The notes beneath the pieces were generated by a model. That model saw nothing but the letters and a program-made list of their open reading frames with translations, had not been told where the DNA came from and did not search any database. Positions 10,364 to 21,959 of a DNA stretch of 64,000 bases are shown in pieces. The position numbers were made by a program, and so were the translations under genes. Position 1 is the stretch's first letter. Every line of letters begins with the position of its first letter. The DNA comes from Climacium dendroides (Eukaryota > Streptophyta > Bryopsida > Hypnales > Climaciaceae). The stretch is from NCBI GenBank assembly GCA_950106755.1, contig OX467084.1:29453213-29517212 (forward strand), in the 5' to 3' direction.

Positions 10364-13256
10364 ATGGAAATCGATGGTTCGAGATCTTCAGAACCTGTTG
10401 AAGGTATATTTTAATTCGAATCTTTGGATTTAGCTGCTTTTTACCATATAGAAGCTTGGTGAGTGGTGTCTGGCCGTAATTTTGGAAACTGGGACTAACA
10501 AGTATGAACTAAAGCAATCAGTCAAGCTCTCCTTGCAAGATCTTATCGTGGTTGCAAACATTGGAATGTATTCAGCTTTAATTTGTATGTCAGACGTGAA
10601 CCTCATAGAATCTATTTTGATTTTCATTCATTCAGATCATGGTGCATGGGAGGTGGTCATGGAGCCAATTTCACAAGTCCAGCAAGCCTTAGAGACCATT
10701 AAGTGTGTCTGCACTATGTCCAGCACTGTGAGTGTGAACAAGCACCAGTGCAAGCGTCTTGCCGATCGTTTCAGTGCCATTGGTGAAGGATTGAAGGGCC
10801 TGGGGTGGGATAAGAATTTCAATATTGGAAATGCTTCTGATGGTAGAAACTATAAGGACTATCCTGCTTTTGATGAACTTCTCACTGTGCTCCGAAAAGG
10901 AGAGGCTCTTGTATCGTCCTATACCGATTCCAAAGGAATCATCAGTGTAGTTAGTCGTACAGAAAACCGAGAATCATTCAAGGAGATTCATGAGGATCTG
11001 GACACCTTGAAGGCGCAATTCGACTTCGAGAGCTTTAGCGAGCTTGGGCAAGTAAAAGACTTTGAATCATCCTCAGGAGTCGAGAGGACAAATGCGCTGG
11101 CAGAGGATGCTGACCAGGATTTAACGGAGATGCCGAAGGACATGTCTCAAATCAAAGATTCGAAGAACACAACGGGATTGGACATGGAAAAAGCTAAGCT
11201 GGTGGTGCTGGAGAAGAGCGGTCTTTTGGGTCCAAGAGACGAGCTGCCCAGTTATCTTAAAATTGATCCAACCACTATCAAGATCAAAGAGCCTGTACGC
11301 CCTGTTGTGCTGAACAGCAAGCGAGATAAAGCATACGAGAAGGGTTGGACTGTTGTACGTTTTGGCAAGTGGATCGGTTGTGACTTTGCTGCCAAGGTGT
11401 TCAAATCTGCTGCAATTGATGTGGCTGGTTGGAACAACAAGCAGCTTTTGATGGAGGTTGGTTCTTTAGCGAATTTGCGACACCCTCATATTGTCCGGCT
11501 GGTAGGTTTTGGGCAAGATGCTGAACAATGTGTTTTCTTGATGGAGTTGATGGATGATGATTTGCGAAACTTCATGAAGAAGAAGTTGGAGCCTTTCCCG
11601 AAACCGAAACTGAAACCACGGCCTTTCAAGCGTCCTGAAGAACTTGACATCATAACCCAGATTGCTAAGGGCATGCATTACATGCACACACAGCAATATG
11701 CCCATGGGGATCTTAAGTGCTCTAACATTCTGGTCAAGAAATTCGATGATTATCTTGAAGTGAAGATTGCTGACCTTGGGGGCTCTCAGAAACTTGGAAA
11801 AGTTTGGAATGCGGAGGCGTTCGAACAAGCAAGTGAGACGAGGCGGCCTCGATGGACTGCACTCGAGGCTATTGATCTTTATGGTGGGAAGGAGCCTTCC
11901 AGCGAGTTGTTGAAGAAAAGCGACGTCTATAGCTTCGGGATGACTTGCTATGAAGTTGTGACAGGAAAATACCCTTTTGATGGAATAAAAGATGATGAAC
12001 TACTGAAGCAGATACGTGCAGGCTTGAGGCCGGATCTCCCTGGCGATTTGGATAAGGATCTCAAGGGGCTCATAAAAAAGTGTTGGGATCATGACCCAAA
12101 CAAGCGGCCAGAATTTGGTGACATTATTCTCCTTTTGAATTACATCAGGTCCAAGAAGCCTGTTGTTGTGTGGAACAAATTTTCTAGCAGAGACATGGTG
12201 CTGAGCCTCATGAAGAAGATTCCCCAAGTTCATGGAGTCCTTACTGGACTGCTGGGGATGGTACGGCAAGGCAAAGAACACGCTACTGCCTCTCCACAGG
12301 ATTTCAGTGTGTGGGGCGAGAAAGGCGATGGTGGGTTTCAACGAAGTGACAGTGCTCTTGCTGTACCTGAGCATTTGCGAATTCAGCCGGACAAGCTCGA
12401 CAAAGTGCGACTCATCGGGAGGGGGGCTTCTGCTAAAGTGTACGAGGCAACCTGGCTGGGTTGCACGTTCGCTGTGAAGGTGTTCAACATCCCCTCAACC
12501 CCTTTAAACATCCGAGATCTCCAGCAAGAAGTAGACTTTCTGATCAACTTAAGTCGCCATCCTTGCATAGCACAGATGGTTGGGTTGTCAGTGGATTCCA
12601 ATCAACGGTGCTCCATTGTGATGGAGTTCATGGATGGCAATTTGCAAGACTTAATTAAATCTCGAATGAGGAAAAGGACCTCAGTTACAGCGGAGGAGGG
12701 GAAAGGGCTTCTGGAATGCGTGGTGGTTCCTTTTGAGCTCCATGAAGCCCTGCCCATCATCTCCAAGATTGCATTGGGAATGGCGTTTCTTCACTCCAAG
12801 GGCGTGATGCATCGAGACTTGAAGTCCGGGAATGTGCTGGCGAAGGAACATGCCGAGAGCATCGACGTGAAGCTGGTGGACTTCGGTATGTCGCTACATG
12901 AGCTTGGAAGTGAAGGACATGGCTCTTACTTGGGTATTGGCACTGGCTTCTGGCGGGCGCCGGAAGTGCTTCCAGGAGGTGACCGTTTGAAGAAGCCCGA
13001 CCTCAAGGCAGCAGACGTCTATAGTTTCGCCATGACATGCTATGAAGTTTTGACAGGGAAGAAACCGTTCTCAAATCTACAAAGTTCAGACTATACTCCT
13101 GTGATTAACGGGGAAAGACCAACGCTACCTGTTCTGCTACATCCAGAGCTGAAGGCACTTGTTCAGCAATGTTGGCATGCAGATCCTGTTAAGAGACCAA
13201 AATTCACAGAGATTTGTGAAGAACTCCAGAAGATTCGGCAGTCATTACCAAGCTGA
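10364..13256 (+). CDS. Tandem-kinase protein with MLKL-NTD/HeLo-like N-terminus
   Basis: Two coding exons, 10364-10403 and 10636-13256, give 886 residues. The exon 1 donor is AAG|GTATAT, and joining restores GAT (Asp14) in frame. Residues about 18-140 look helical and resemble the four-helix N-terminal domain of MLKL-type/plant HeLo proteins (KHQCKRLADRF, then LLTVLRKGEALVSSY). An acidic linker follows. Kinase 1 (about 240-535) keeps Lys267 and Asp372 but has no glycine loop, HGD in place of HRD, and DLG in place of DFG (Asp393), so it is degenerate. Kinase 2 (about 600-880) is canonical: GRGASAKV at 608, Lys628, HRD with Asp741, DFG with Asp762, and APE. The expected role is Ser/Thr signalling, possibly in immunity like tandem-kinase resistance proteins; that is inference. 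If the intron is retained, the frame stays open and an alternative N-terminus from 10482 is possible. Confidence 0.85.
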
Positions 13257-13392
13257 GGCTCGTAAAGTGTACAGCACAATCTCATCTTGGTGCTGCAACT
13301 GATCCCCAACTGCGTCAGAGTCCCGGGTAATTGCTTTTGTGATCTGCAACAACATTGTAGTGGCGAGAAATGCAAGGAAGAACCCAGCAAAA

Positions 13393-13437
13393 TACACACA
13401 CACACACGCGCGTGCGCACACACACACACACACACAT
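13393..13437. repeat. (CA)n microsatellite
   Basis: Two CA tracts separated by a short GCGCGTGCG run, in the probable 3' UTR of the kinase gene. The reverse-strand Cys-Val open frames here are artefacts. Confidence 0.95.
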
Positions 13438-13676
13438 ATTCATCAACTGGTAGACCATCTTGAAACTATCTTCAACTACTTCTGCAAGCGATCTCTTTCA
13501 AGGGACCCTCATTCTTCATATTTAACATGATTAGAGCATTTGAGCAATTGATTACTTACTGTGATTATTTGGTTATTGTATTTTGCAGCTTCAATTCCAA
13601 GCTCGTAGAGTGTACAGTACATTGGTCGATGAGAGTTCGCAAACTCATTGATGTGTGAGAATCTGAAAGAGAAGTT

Positions 13677-13682
13677 AATAAA
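13677..13682 (+). terminator. Possible polyadenylation signal of the kinase gene
   Basis: A canonical AATAAA about 420 bp downstream of the kinase stop codon. Plant signals are degenerate, so this is only a plausible candidate. Confidence 0.35.
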
Positions 13683-14353
13683 GGTGGCGTTCTGAATGAT
13701 GCTGAAGTTTTAACGACCCGCTGTCATGATTGAACTAAATCACTAACTTGAAGACAATGGATCCTTGCTGAACGTACGTTTGCAGTTTTCTTGCGCATTT
13801 GATTTGAAACTTGAAAATGGTGTGATATGTGATATCATGGGAGAGGTTTAATCTGCATGCTTCAGCTCGCTCTGTCCAATGCCAGAGATCGCTGAATTTA
13901 TAATGAAATTTTAGACTGGTTTTGCAGAAGCACTATCAACATCAATTCCGTTAAATTGGAGGCATTCCATCCACCATTTTCACATTTATATTACGTTGCT
14001 ATGCCGATACATATGCAGATTACATTTCATCCACAACATTGTGTGCAGATAATTAAGCTAGGAGTTCCATCCTCATCCCCTGCCAGCTCCCTAAATCATT
14101 ATTGCTTGCTTGAATAAGGGTCCACCGTGCCAATTTAAGGTCATTGACGTTAGCAAGTTCGCTTTTAGGAAAATGCAATTGAAGCCTTAATATGGTAACG
14201 GCCTCAGTCTCAAATTTCTTACGCCTTGAAAGATCATACTTAGTCCTATTTCCTGATTCCTTCAAATTTAAGCAGTTATTCAGCAGCTCTTACTACTAAC
14301 AAAATTTCAACCGAAGCTTTTGGAAACAATTCAAAAATCAGCGACCTCCAATC

Positions 14354-15532
14354 TCAAAGGAGACTTAGTTCCAAGTTGAACTGCCGAATGCGACTGCCCT
14401 TCACGTTTGGAACAAGAAGGAATTCGCTCTTCTGCCCTATTTCTTCTGTTCCTTGATTGTCCAAAGCTAAAGCCTCCATGGTGAAGACCGATGGTCCTCC
14501 ACAAACCTGCACTTTGAGCCTGTACGGCTTGGAAGGACTCCCAAAAGAAGAACAGAAAAACACATCGTGTGGTGCCATCATCGTCTGATGGACAAGTAGC
14601 AGGCCCTCAGCTGCAATGACCAGCACAAATGCATTCAATTGATTGAAGTCTGCCATTTTAAATTTCACAGTTCGCCTCACAGGGTCCAGGTGCACGATCT
14701 GATCTCGGTGGATGTGGCGGTCAAAATGCTCGGGGATTCCAACTTTGGTTCCTACGTGCTTGCACTTCCCTACTGGGCACTGCATTGGGCGATATTCGCA
14801 GAATTTCTTTTCATGCTCTTCCTTTTCGGTGAATTTCAGTGTTTCCTTGCATCCCTGCGGTCTGTACTGGCAGGTAATCCGAAGGGACTCGAGGATCTTC
14901 TCCACCGCCAAGCATCGGGAATGAGTGATTGACTGGGCGCGGCAGAAGGGGCATCCATTTCCAAGGAGCTTCGCACAACAAGTGCCACATGCAATGTGGC
15001 CATTGCGGCACTTCATAAATCACAAACAGACGAACTCACTCAGTTAGTGTTGATCCTGCTTTGCAAGGATAGGTAGATAGATACCACTTTCTCCTGGTGC
15101 CATTTATGATTCAAGGAAAAATGGATTGCAACAGAAAGATTTGAACACTTTTCTAAAGCTAGCTAGAAACAACTCCATTCATTTTCCACAGATGAGATTC
15201 TAAGAATGTTTCAAAGAATCGCACGCACGCACGCACTACATCGTAAAGAATCAGTTTGAACATAATTTCCATGGTGAATTATCTTTCTGCGGGATAAAAT
15301 GCTACCAAACATCGTAACAGCAAAAAAGAGCATTTGCATACCATCTGCAATCTGGACTCCTACAGTGACTCTTCTCTCAAGCAAACGGCATGCCCTTGCA
15401 AAGGAACATCCACACAAAGTGAAGTAGAAACTGGGAGCGGATGCACCGTACCTGGTGCACAGGGGGACTCAGGAGCTCGTTGCAGAGGGGGCATTCGATA
15501 GTTTCAGGATCAATCACGAACTTTGGGTCCAT
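14354..15532 (-). CDS. SINA-like RING-type E3 ubiquitin ligase 2
   Basis: On the minus strand, exon 1 is 15532-15452 and exon 2 is 15010-14354, giving 245 residues. The 441-bp intron is phase 0 with a GTACGG donor and an ATGAAG acceptor. RING ligands are C14, C17, C28, H32, C35, C38 (C39 adjacent), C47 and C50. The SIAH zinc-finger stretch (GCKETLKF, CEYRPMQCPVGKC) and a C-terminal substrate-binding-like region follow. It is the shortest of the three paralogues because the N-terminus is reduced to 13 residues before the RING. The frame is open upstream of the chosen ATG, so a further 5' exon cannot be excluded. It is convergent with the tandem-kinase gene. The intron position is identical to the other two copies, supporting local duplication followed by inversion. 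Confidence 0.85.
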
Positions 15533-15617
15533 AACTAGTTTGATCTCTGCTGAGCTACCAACACGGTGTGGGTTAGGTTATCTGAAAGAAGGTGACAACA
15601 CGATGAGGTTTAGGGTC

Positions 15618-16517
15618 TTAACCCCTAAAGACCAGCATGTGTTCTCTTGGCAGTATAAAATTTTTGGCAGTACATGTGATTAGAGATTTTCATATTTTAA
15701 GCTGAAATTTTAATAGAAGGCAGGGACAAGGAATATCTTTTATATGCACCAAATTTCATGACATTTGGAAATATGAGTCAATAGTTATGGCCAAATACGT
15801 TACTTTTTTCATTGGTCAGGCAGTTCAAGCAAATCAGTAAAAATCACATCTTTTGAAAACAAAAATTTGAAATTGATTTTCTAGAGTTATAAGTACGTGG
15901 AAAGCTTTGAAGTCATTCCATTTTGATCAATGAGATGAAAGTTATGAGCAATTTTTGTTTGTAGGCAATTATGGATTCTCAACTCTAAAAATAAGCTTTG
16001 AAGTCCTTTCTCTTACTCAATTTTCAATATTTTTTGAAAAAAATAAATGATAGGATGTAGATTTTTTATTACAACATCTCAACCATTGGGATTGGCATTT
16101 TTCAATTCCATAACTAAATTCTTTACAATTTGTATTTTGAATCATTCTCTACTTCTTACTTACTATTTTTTTTCCTATATGTTGTACAATTCCAAATGGT
16201 GTGAAATTTTTCAAGCATATAGCCAACTTGTCTAGGAAAAAGAATCCGAAGAAGCACCAACATTTCGGACATTTTTTCAAAAGAAAAGTGAGCTTGTAAA
16301 GTGCAGCTGCCCTATTTTTTGCAGGGCCAAAAAAATGATTTTTGTGAATCTGAATGCTTATATCTTGCAATCCACACAGTGAAAATTTCTGAAATTTTTA
16401 CCACAGATATTCAAGTCAGCGTACTACAAGATCCTACAGTTACATGTGTTAAATTTTTTTTTCCCAAAAGTTTGATACTTGTACTAAAAATGGCAGTTTG
16501 GGAACTTTAGGGGTTAA
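15618..16517. mobile_element. TTAA-bounded repeat, copy A (900 bp)
   Basis: It starts TTAACCCCTAAAGACC and ends ACTTTAGGGGTTAA, so the termini are inverted repeats bounded by TTAA. No transposase frame is present. The interior (for example GATGAAAGTTATGAGCAA and TAGGATGTAGATTT) is shared with the copy beginning at 53774. TTAA borders with CCC-type ends recall piggyBac target duplications, but the family is unassigned. Confidence 0.6.
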
Positions 16518-19500
16518 GCTTATACCACTTGGGGCTGAGGATTCTGCTTGTGGATATGTCGATCAATACAACTTGTGGACTCCAACAGAGTGAAGGAAAC
16601 TGGTTGAGAAATAGCTTATATGTTGTGCCATCAAATCTTTGATTGTACTGTATCATTGCAGTTATTTAATGGTTGTGCAAATCAATGTGATCAATTTGGC
16701 TTGTGTGATATGATGTGATGATTGTTGTGAGGGACTGGGCAGCAATTTGATGGCTTGTGAAAGGTCATGTAAGGTTGCAAAAGGAGAAATTGTGATGAAC
16801 TATAGTTGCAAATGGAGTGATTTGTGTGATGAGACTAAACAGTGAAAACCCAACATTCAAGACAAGTGATTACTGGTTGCACTCCTGTTGTACTGTATAT
16901 CAATTTTATATTGTCTTGGAAGTTACACAAGGATTGAAGATCCACACAGCTACACTGATTTGCCCTATTGCTGAAGAGGGAAAATATGGTCACTTTGAAA
17001 ATTAGTGTCACTTTAAAATTTTATTTTTGTGGAAATTGATACCCAAAGAGTAATGTTTGACACTACTATAATCCAATATTGTGTGACTTTGGTAAATTAG
17101 TGTCATATACATTATCGGCACAAAGTTTTGCACATTAATTTGTCCTATTAGTTTGTACAATACTAATTTACCAAAGTCATTTTCAATATTTTCTTCCAAA
17201 TATTTATCTAATCTACCAAAATTTATGGAGTATTCTAATAATATTCTTTAATATTCATTTCTTATACATACAAATAAAATTTGCAAAATAAATTTGCCAA
17301 AAATTTTGACACCCTTCTTTGAATTATTTTTTTGCCTAACGTAACCACAAGTACAAGTATGGTATTTTAATTAATGCAAGCTAAAATATTGCTACATTAC
17401 AGTAGTTTCTATGAAAATAAAATGTTATATTGACACTATTTTTTGTCCCTTCACTAATAAAACAAATCAATGTACTCACCTAAGTACTAATACAAGTTTC
17501 TAAACTTGTTGAATTGCTGGAGTAACATTCAAGACGTCCTTCTAGTAACTAGATAAGTGCACCCATTTATAGGTACTAATAGTAAATAATCATACTTGCT
17601 ATATTTAAATATAAATTATTCATATTAGATCTTATTGGCGAGTGAGGAAGACTTCAAATGCACTTTAATTTGCATTATTTGGACACCGTATGAATAATTT
17701 ATAAAATTTTAAAGTATTGTTTTTAGATGGCAAAAATTGTCACATGGCACAAATAGGGAGGTTTACCTTAGTGGTTCAATGAACCAAAAATTGTGCAATA
17801 TGAGGATAAATTTTATAGTCCATTTGACTTCAACTTTTCAAGCCATGTGTGTTAAATACACTTAGTTTAAATGAGGCATTCATGGGACAATTTTAGAAGA
17901 GATTTTGAAGTATTCTATAGTAAACTTGTTATTAAAAACTACTTGAATTGAATTAATTGTCATTGGATTCATGGGGAATATCCTACACATCTATGTAGTA
18001 GAGGGAAGATAAAAATAATGAAGAAGGATAGGTTTAGAAAAAAATTAGACACTTAAATTTATTTGTAAGATAGCAGCACTTAAAGAAATACAAGATGGGC
18101 TCATTATTAGGGAAGCAAGAACCCAACATGGCGTTAACAAAGACACCCCTTGGTTATAAGGATTATCATATACAATAATTAAGGTAAATAGACCTACATC
18201 AAATATCCTCTTAACCCGGGTACGTACCTTAAATTACAAAGAGTGATCTCCCCAAGTGATGTAGCATTCCACGTAGAATTAATGTAGACACAAACATAAA
18301 GGGCACAAGTACTATGGTTAAAAATGTAAGGAATAGATGTGAGTAATAGGGACACAAGCATATAGGTATAGGTGGCAACATTAGGAGTTTGGGTGATTGC
18401 ACAAAGGGATGGAAGGTTGTTTTTTTTACTTTTTGAAATCACGTGAAGCACTATATTTCTACTCATTCATCCATCTTTTGGACCAAAAAATATTTTTCAA
18501 TTATATTCATAGATGTTTGTAAGAATCACATGTCCTATTTTTTATCCACTTGACTTTAGAGTTTAGACTAGTGGTTTCTTGGCAAAAACATTTGCAGTGT
18601 ACATCCAATCCAATGTATGTGAAAATTGAAATGAAGGTACGCATGATAGTTATAGACATTGGATAACTTTTTTTACTTATTAGAAAATAATTTTTAAGTT
18701 TTAAAGTGGCTCCAATTAGATGTCTATTTTTGCCATCTTAGAGGATTTCAGTCCTAATCTCAACATAAATATGCAAATTTGGAGTTAAAAATTGGGGGCG
18801 TATGTGTTGTAGTAAGAATACACTCAATGACAATGAGATCTTATGTAAATTTTGACATGTGTAGCATGTAATTAGTGTCAAAGTGTGCATTCTTTACATG
18901 AAGGCTAAATTTAAAATTGAAAAAAAAACGTTTAAAAATATTTAGTGCAATTACAACACATTGAAGTGTAGAAAAATGGCCATTTTTAAAATCCAATTTT
19001 ATGATTTTTTTTAAAATTACTAAAATAAAAAATGCTCATACATCCATTTTTTTAATGATTTCTAATCTTTTAGATTTGTTGTAGTACACTACAATCAATG
19101 GTAGAGTACACAGTAATGTAGAGTGGTCCCATTGATTTTTTATGATTTCTTACTGATTTTAAATTGATTTTTTAAAAAATTCTAAATATTTTTTTCATAT
19201 TCTAATGATATTTAAAGAATTAATTTTTTTTCCTTGATCTTTATTACACTATTTTTTAACAATACTTTAGTAATTATAATAATGGCATTCCTATGCCCAA
19301 AAATGATTTTCTTGAAACAAAATTGTTATGTATTTCTTGCAACAACCCTCATGCATATTTTCATTCAAATTAAGTAATTTCATCTACATTTAGAGTAGAA
19401 ATGGAAAATTTCTAAAAATAAAATACTAATTTTATTTAGCAAATAATAGAGATATATTTTTAAATGGTGCAATTTGGGTCCATGGTGCCAAGAAAAGGGT

Positions 19501-20071
19501 TGTTAAGAACACATTTCATTGGGGCAACAACATAGTATTAGAGTGTGAACACTGAGAATTCAATTATAGGGCGTGTAAACAAATTCATGTATGGATCTGA
19601 TGGCTCAAGCTATGGACATCAACTATAGATACGAATGAAGTGGGTGGGAAAGGACTCATATACGGGCATGAACAAATTTATGTATAGACACAAGCAATAG
19701 GTGGGAACTAGTAGTATTTTTTGGCTTTCTAGTGCTAGATTACACAAGAAAAAAATAATTAGGCTAAAACTGGCAACAAACTATGAAGATTTTTGTCAAA
19801 AAACTTTGAATTAAAAAAAATCTTGGATGAAATGCAGGATTGTGAATAAAAATATTAACATGTAATATATACTAATGTGATTATTTTCTATCCAATATGT
19901 GGATGACTATTGAAATTTAAAGCTCCACTAACATTTGATATTGCCGCTTTGATACTTCATAAAAATGAAAAAATACCTTGGCAAGAACATCATAGAGCTT
20001 TGTTGGTTGGAGTGATTTCCTCCGGGCATGAGTAATTAATTGATTAGGCAATTATTTGTGGAGTGGGTACA
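16518..20071. other. AT-rich intergenic DNA
   Basis: No gene, RNA gene or well-defined element recognised. Composition is uniformly AT-rich with short homopolymers, and open frames are short and unsupported. Confidence 0.6.
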
Positions 20072-20973
20072 TTAACCCTTGCACAACTAAGGCCTTTTTC
20101 CACCAAAAAACATTCAAAATTGTCATTTTTGCTATGTTCATTCAAGAAAATATTTTTTTAATTTTTAAAATCTAACTATAGGATCTTGTACTTCACTTAT
20201 CTAAGATCATGTAGTAAAAATTTTATGAAGTTTGACTCTATAGATTGGAAGATATTAGCATTCAAAGTTGGAAAATAAGATTTTTTTAACATTGGCTTGC
20301 AATATCAAATGACTTTGACTGCCATTTGTAGAATTTTTTTGGATTATAGACTTTGAATCTAAAGTATTTTGTATTGAATAATTCAACTGAAAACCTAGGA
20401 AAAATATTTCAAAAAAAATGTTTGATTTTTGTTCTTTAAGAAATTATCAAATAGAAGTACGTTCAAGATTGAAAGAAAAACTAAATCATTGATAGCTCTA
20501 GGATGGAATTGAAATACAATAATTCCAATGGTGAGATTGTCCTAATAAGAAAACTTAACCTTATCAAACAATTTTTTTTTAATTGTAAATATTGCATTCG
20601 GAAATGAATCCTATAAGTTATTTTTTCAAGAAGAAAAAAGACAAGATTGTTCATGACTTTCACATCACTAATCCAAATGGAATGAATCAAAGTTTCACAT
20701 GCAGACAAAAATTAAATCTATAAGAATTTTTTTTTTAAATTATTTCAATTTTTTGCAGATTTTTTTTCTTCGCAATATGAAAATTATGTTTAGGATGGCA
20801 TAACTTTTTTTCTCCAGGTACTGATTGAAATAAAAATTATATTCCCACAAAGCTAATTAATTTTCCTATCTTGTCAAAAGGTTTCAACAAAATTCACCAA
20901 AAATTGAGGTCATAGGAATTTGCCCAAACTCCTTAGAGTTCCCCAAAGGGACACTTGGTCCTTTAGGGATTAA
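20072..20973. mobile_element. TTAA-bounded repeat, copy B (about 900 bp)
   Basis: It starts TTAACCCTTGCACAAC and ends GGTCCTTTAGGGATTAA. The interior shares ordered boxes with the copy at 31295, notably the segment around 20490-20540 (AGCTCTAGGATGGAATTGAA) and GAATGAATCAAAG near 20682. Non-coding. Confidence 0.6.
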
Positions 20974-21959
20974 TTAAGGGCATGGATAGGAATGTTGTAT
21001 GTTCTACACTCAAACTTACGATTTTCCTTTTATCCTCTATCTAGTATTAAAAAAAATGTTTTTTTATACAAATGTGTATTGAGAGGTATGAAATCACTCT
21101 TTCTTAAATTCTTTAACTTGTACATATATTTTGATTTTATATATAAAAACAATTGCTAAGAAAGTATATTTCACTCTATGACATTGCTTTCTTACAAATT
21201 CTTATTTTTTTTTTATCTTCAACATATACCACCTCAGATCCATTGCCCAAGTTATAGGAATTCTAGTGAATGTGACAATGTACCAAAAAGATGTGTTCTA
21301 TTGTATTAGTTGTCTCCTCCCCCCTTCTGAAATGCCTAAGCCGTTGATCGAATTCAAAAAAATAAAAAGACTCTTCTCCCAACCATCGATAGAGTATCCC
21401 TTTGAAGAAAAACAAGAGCTTTAGGATCTTGATATGGATATGATACAGTATGATTTGATACTGATACAATATTGATGCAATACAAATATGGTTTAAATAT
21501 AGATACAATATCTGTATAGATACGAGTATGAGTACGGGATATATCCCATATCAAATGCCACCCCCCCACTTGAATATAATAAAGGGGTGGGATGGGGGTA
21601 CCAAATTTTTTTTAAATTAATTTAAATTGTTTAAATTAAATTTAAAAATTAAATTTAAAAAAATTAAATTGAGGGAATGGAAAAAATCTGATTTAATTTT
21701 TTTGAGCTCATTGTAAATTGCATCTTTTGAGTACATTTATCACAATGCACTCAAAACATGACAATCACTTATAGTCTCATATGCAATTAAGCCGCATGAA
21801 TATCCAAAATTACACCTTTTGCAATTGTGTCCCTTTACTATATAAACATAACAAGTTTATTTAGAAATTTTGCATAAAAATTGATAGTAAAAACAATTGA
21901 TTGGAGTTATTTCTTCTTCTTAAAGTAATTTGAAACAAAGGAAAGTTTTTAGTATACTT
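20974..21959. other. AT-rich intergenic DNA with GATAC-rich low-complexity patch
   Basis: Between about 21420 and 21560 the sequence is built of degenerate GATACA/GATACG words followed by a C7 run. No gene is seen. Confidence 0.5.

Larger units (their letters stand above)
13257..14353. other. Spacer between convergent kinase and SINA-like gene 2
   Basis: This contains the probable kinase 3' UTR and the 3' end of the minus-strand SINA-like gene. A short piece of the kinase tail (CTCGTAAAGTGTACAG at about 13260) recurs in diverged form at about 13602 (CTCGTAGAGTGTACAG). No other gene is visible. Confidence 0.5.

Noticed and set aside
10482..10635. N-terminal extension of the kinase frame
   Set aside because: The stretch is flanked by good donor and acceptor sites and encodes residues unlike the family start; treated as intron, though retention would remain in frame.
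13163..13435. Cys-Val-rich minus-strand frames
   Set aside because: Antisense of the kinase end and of the CA microsatellite.
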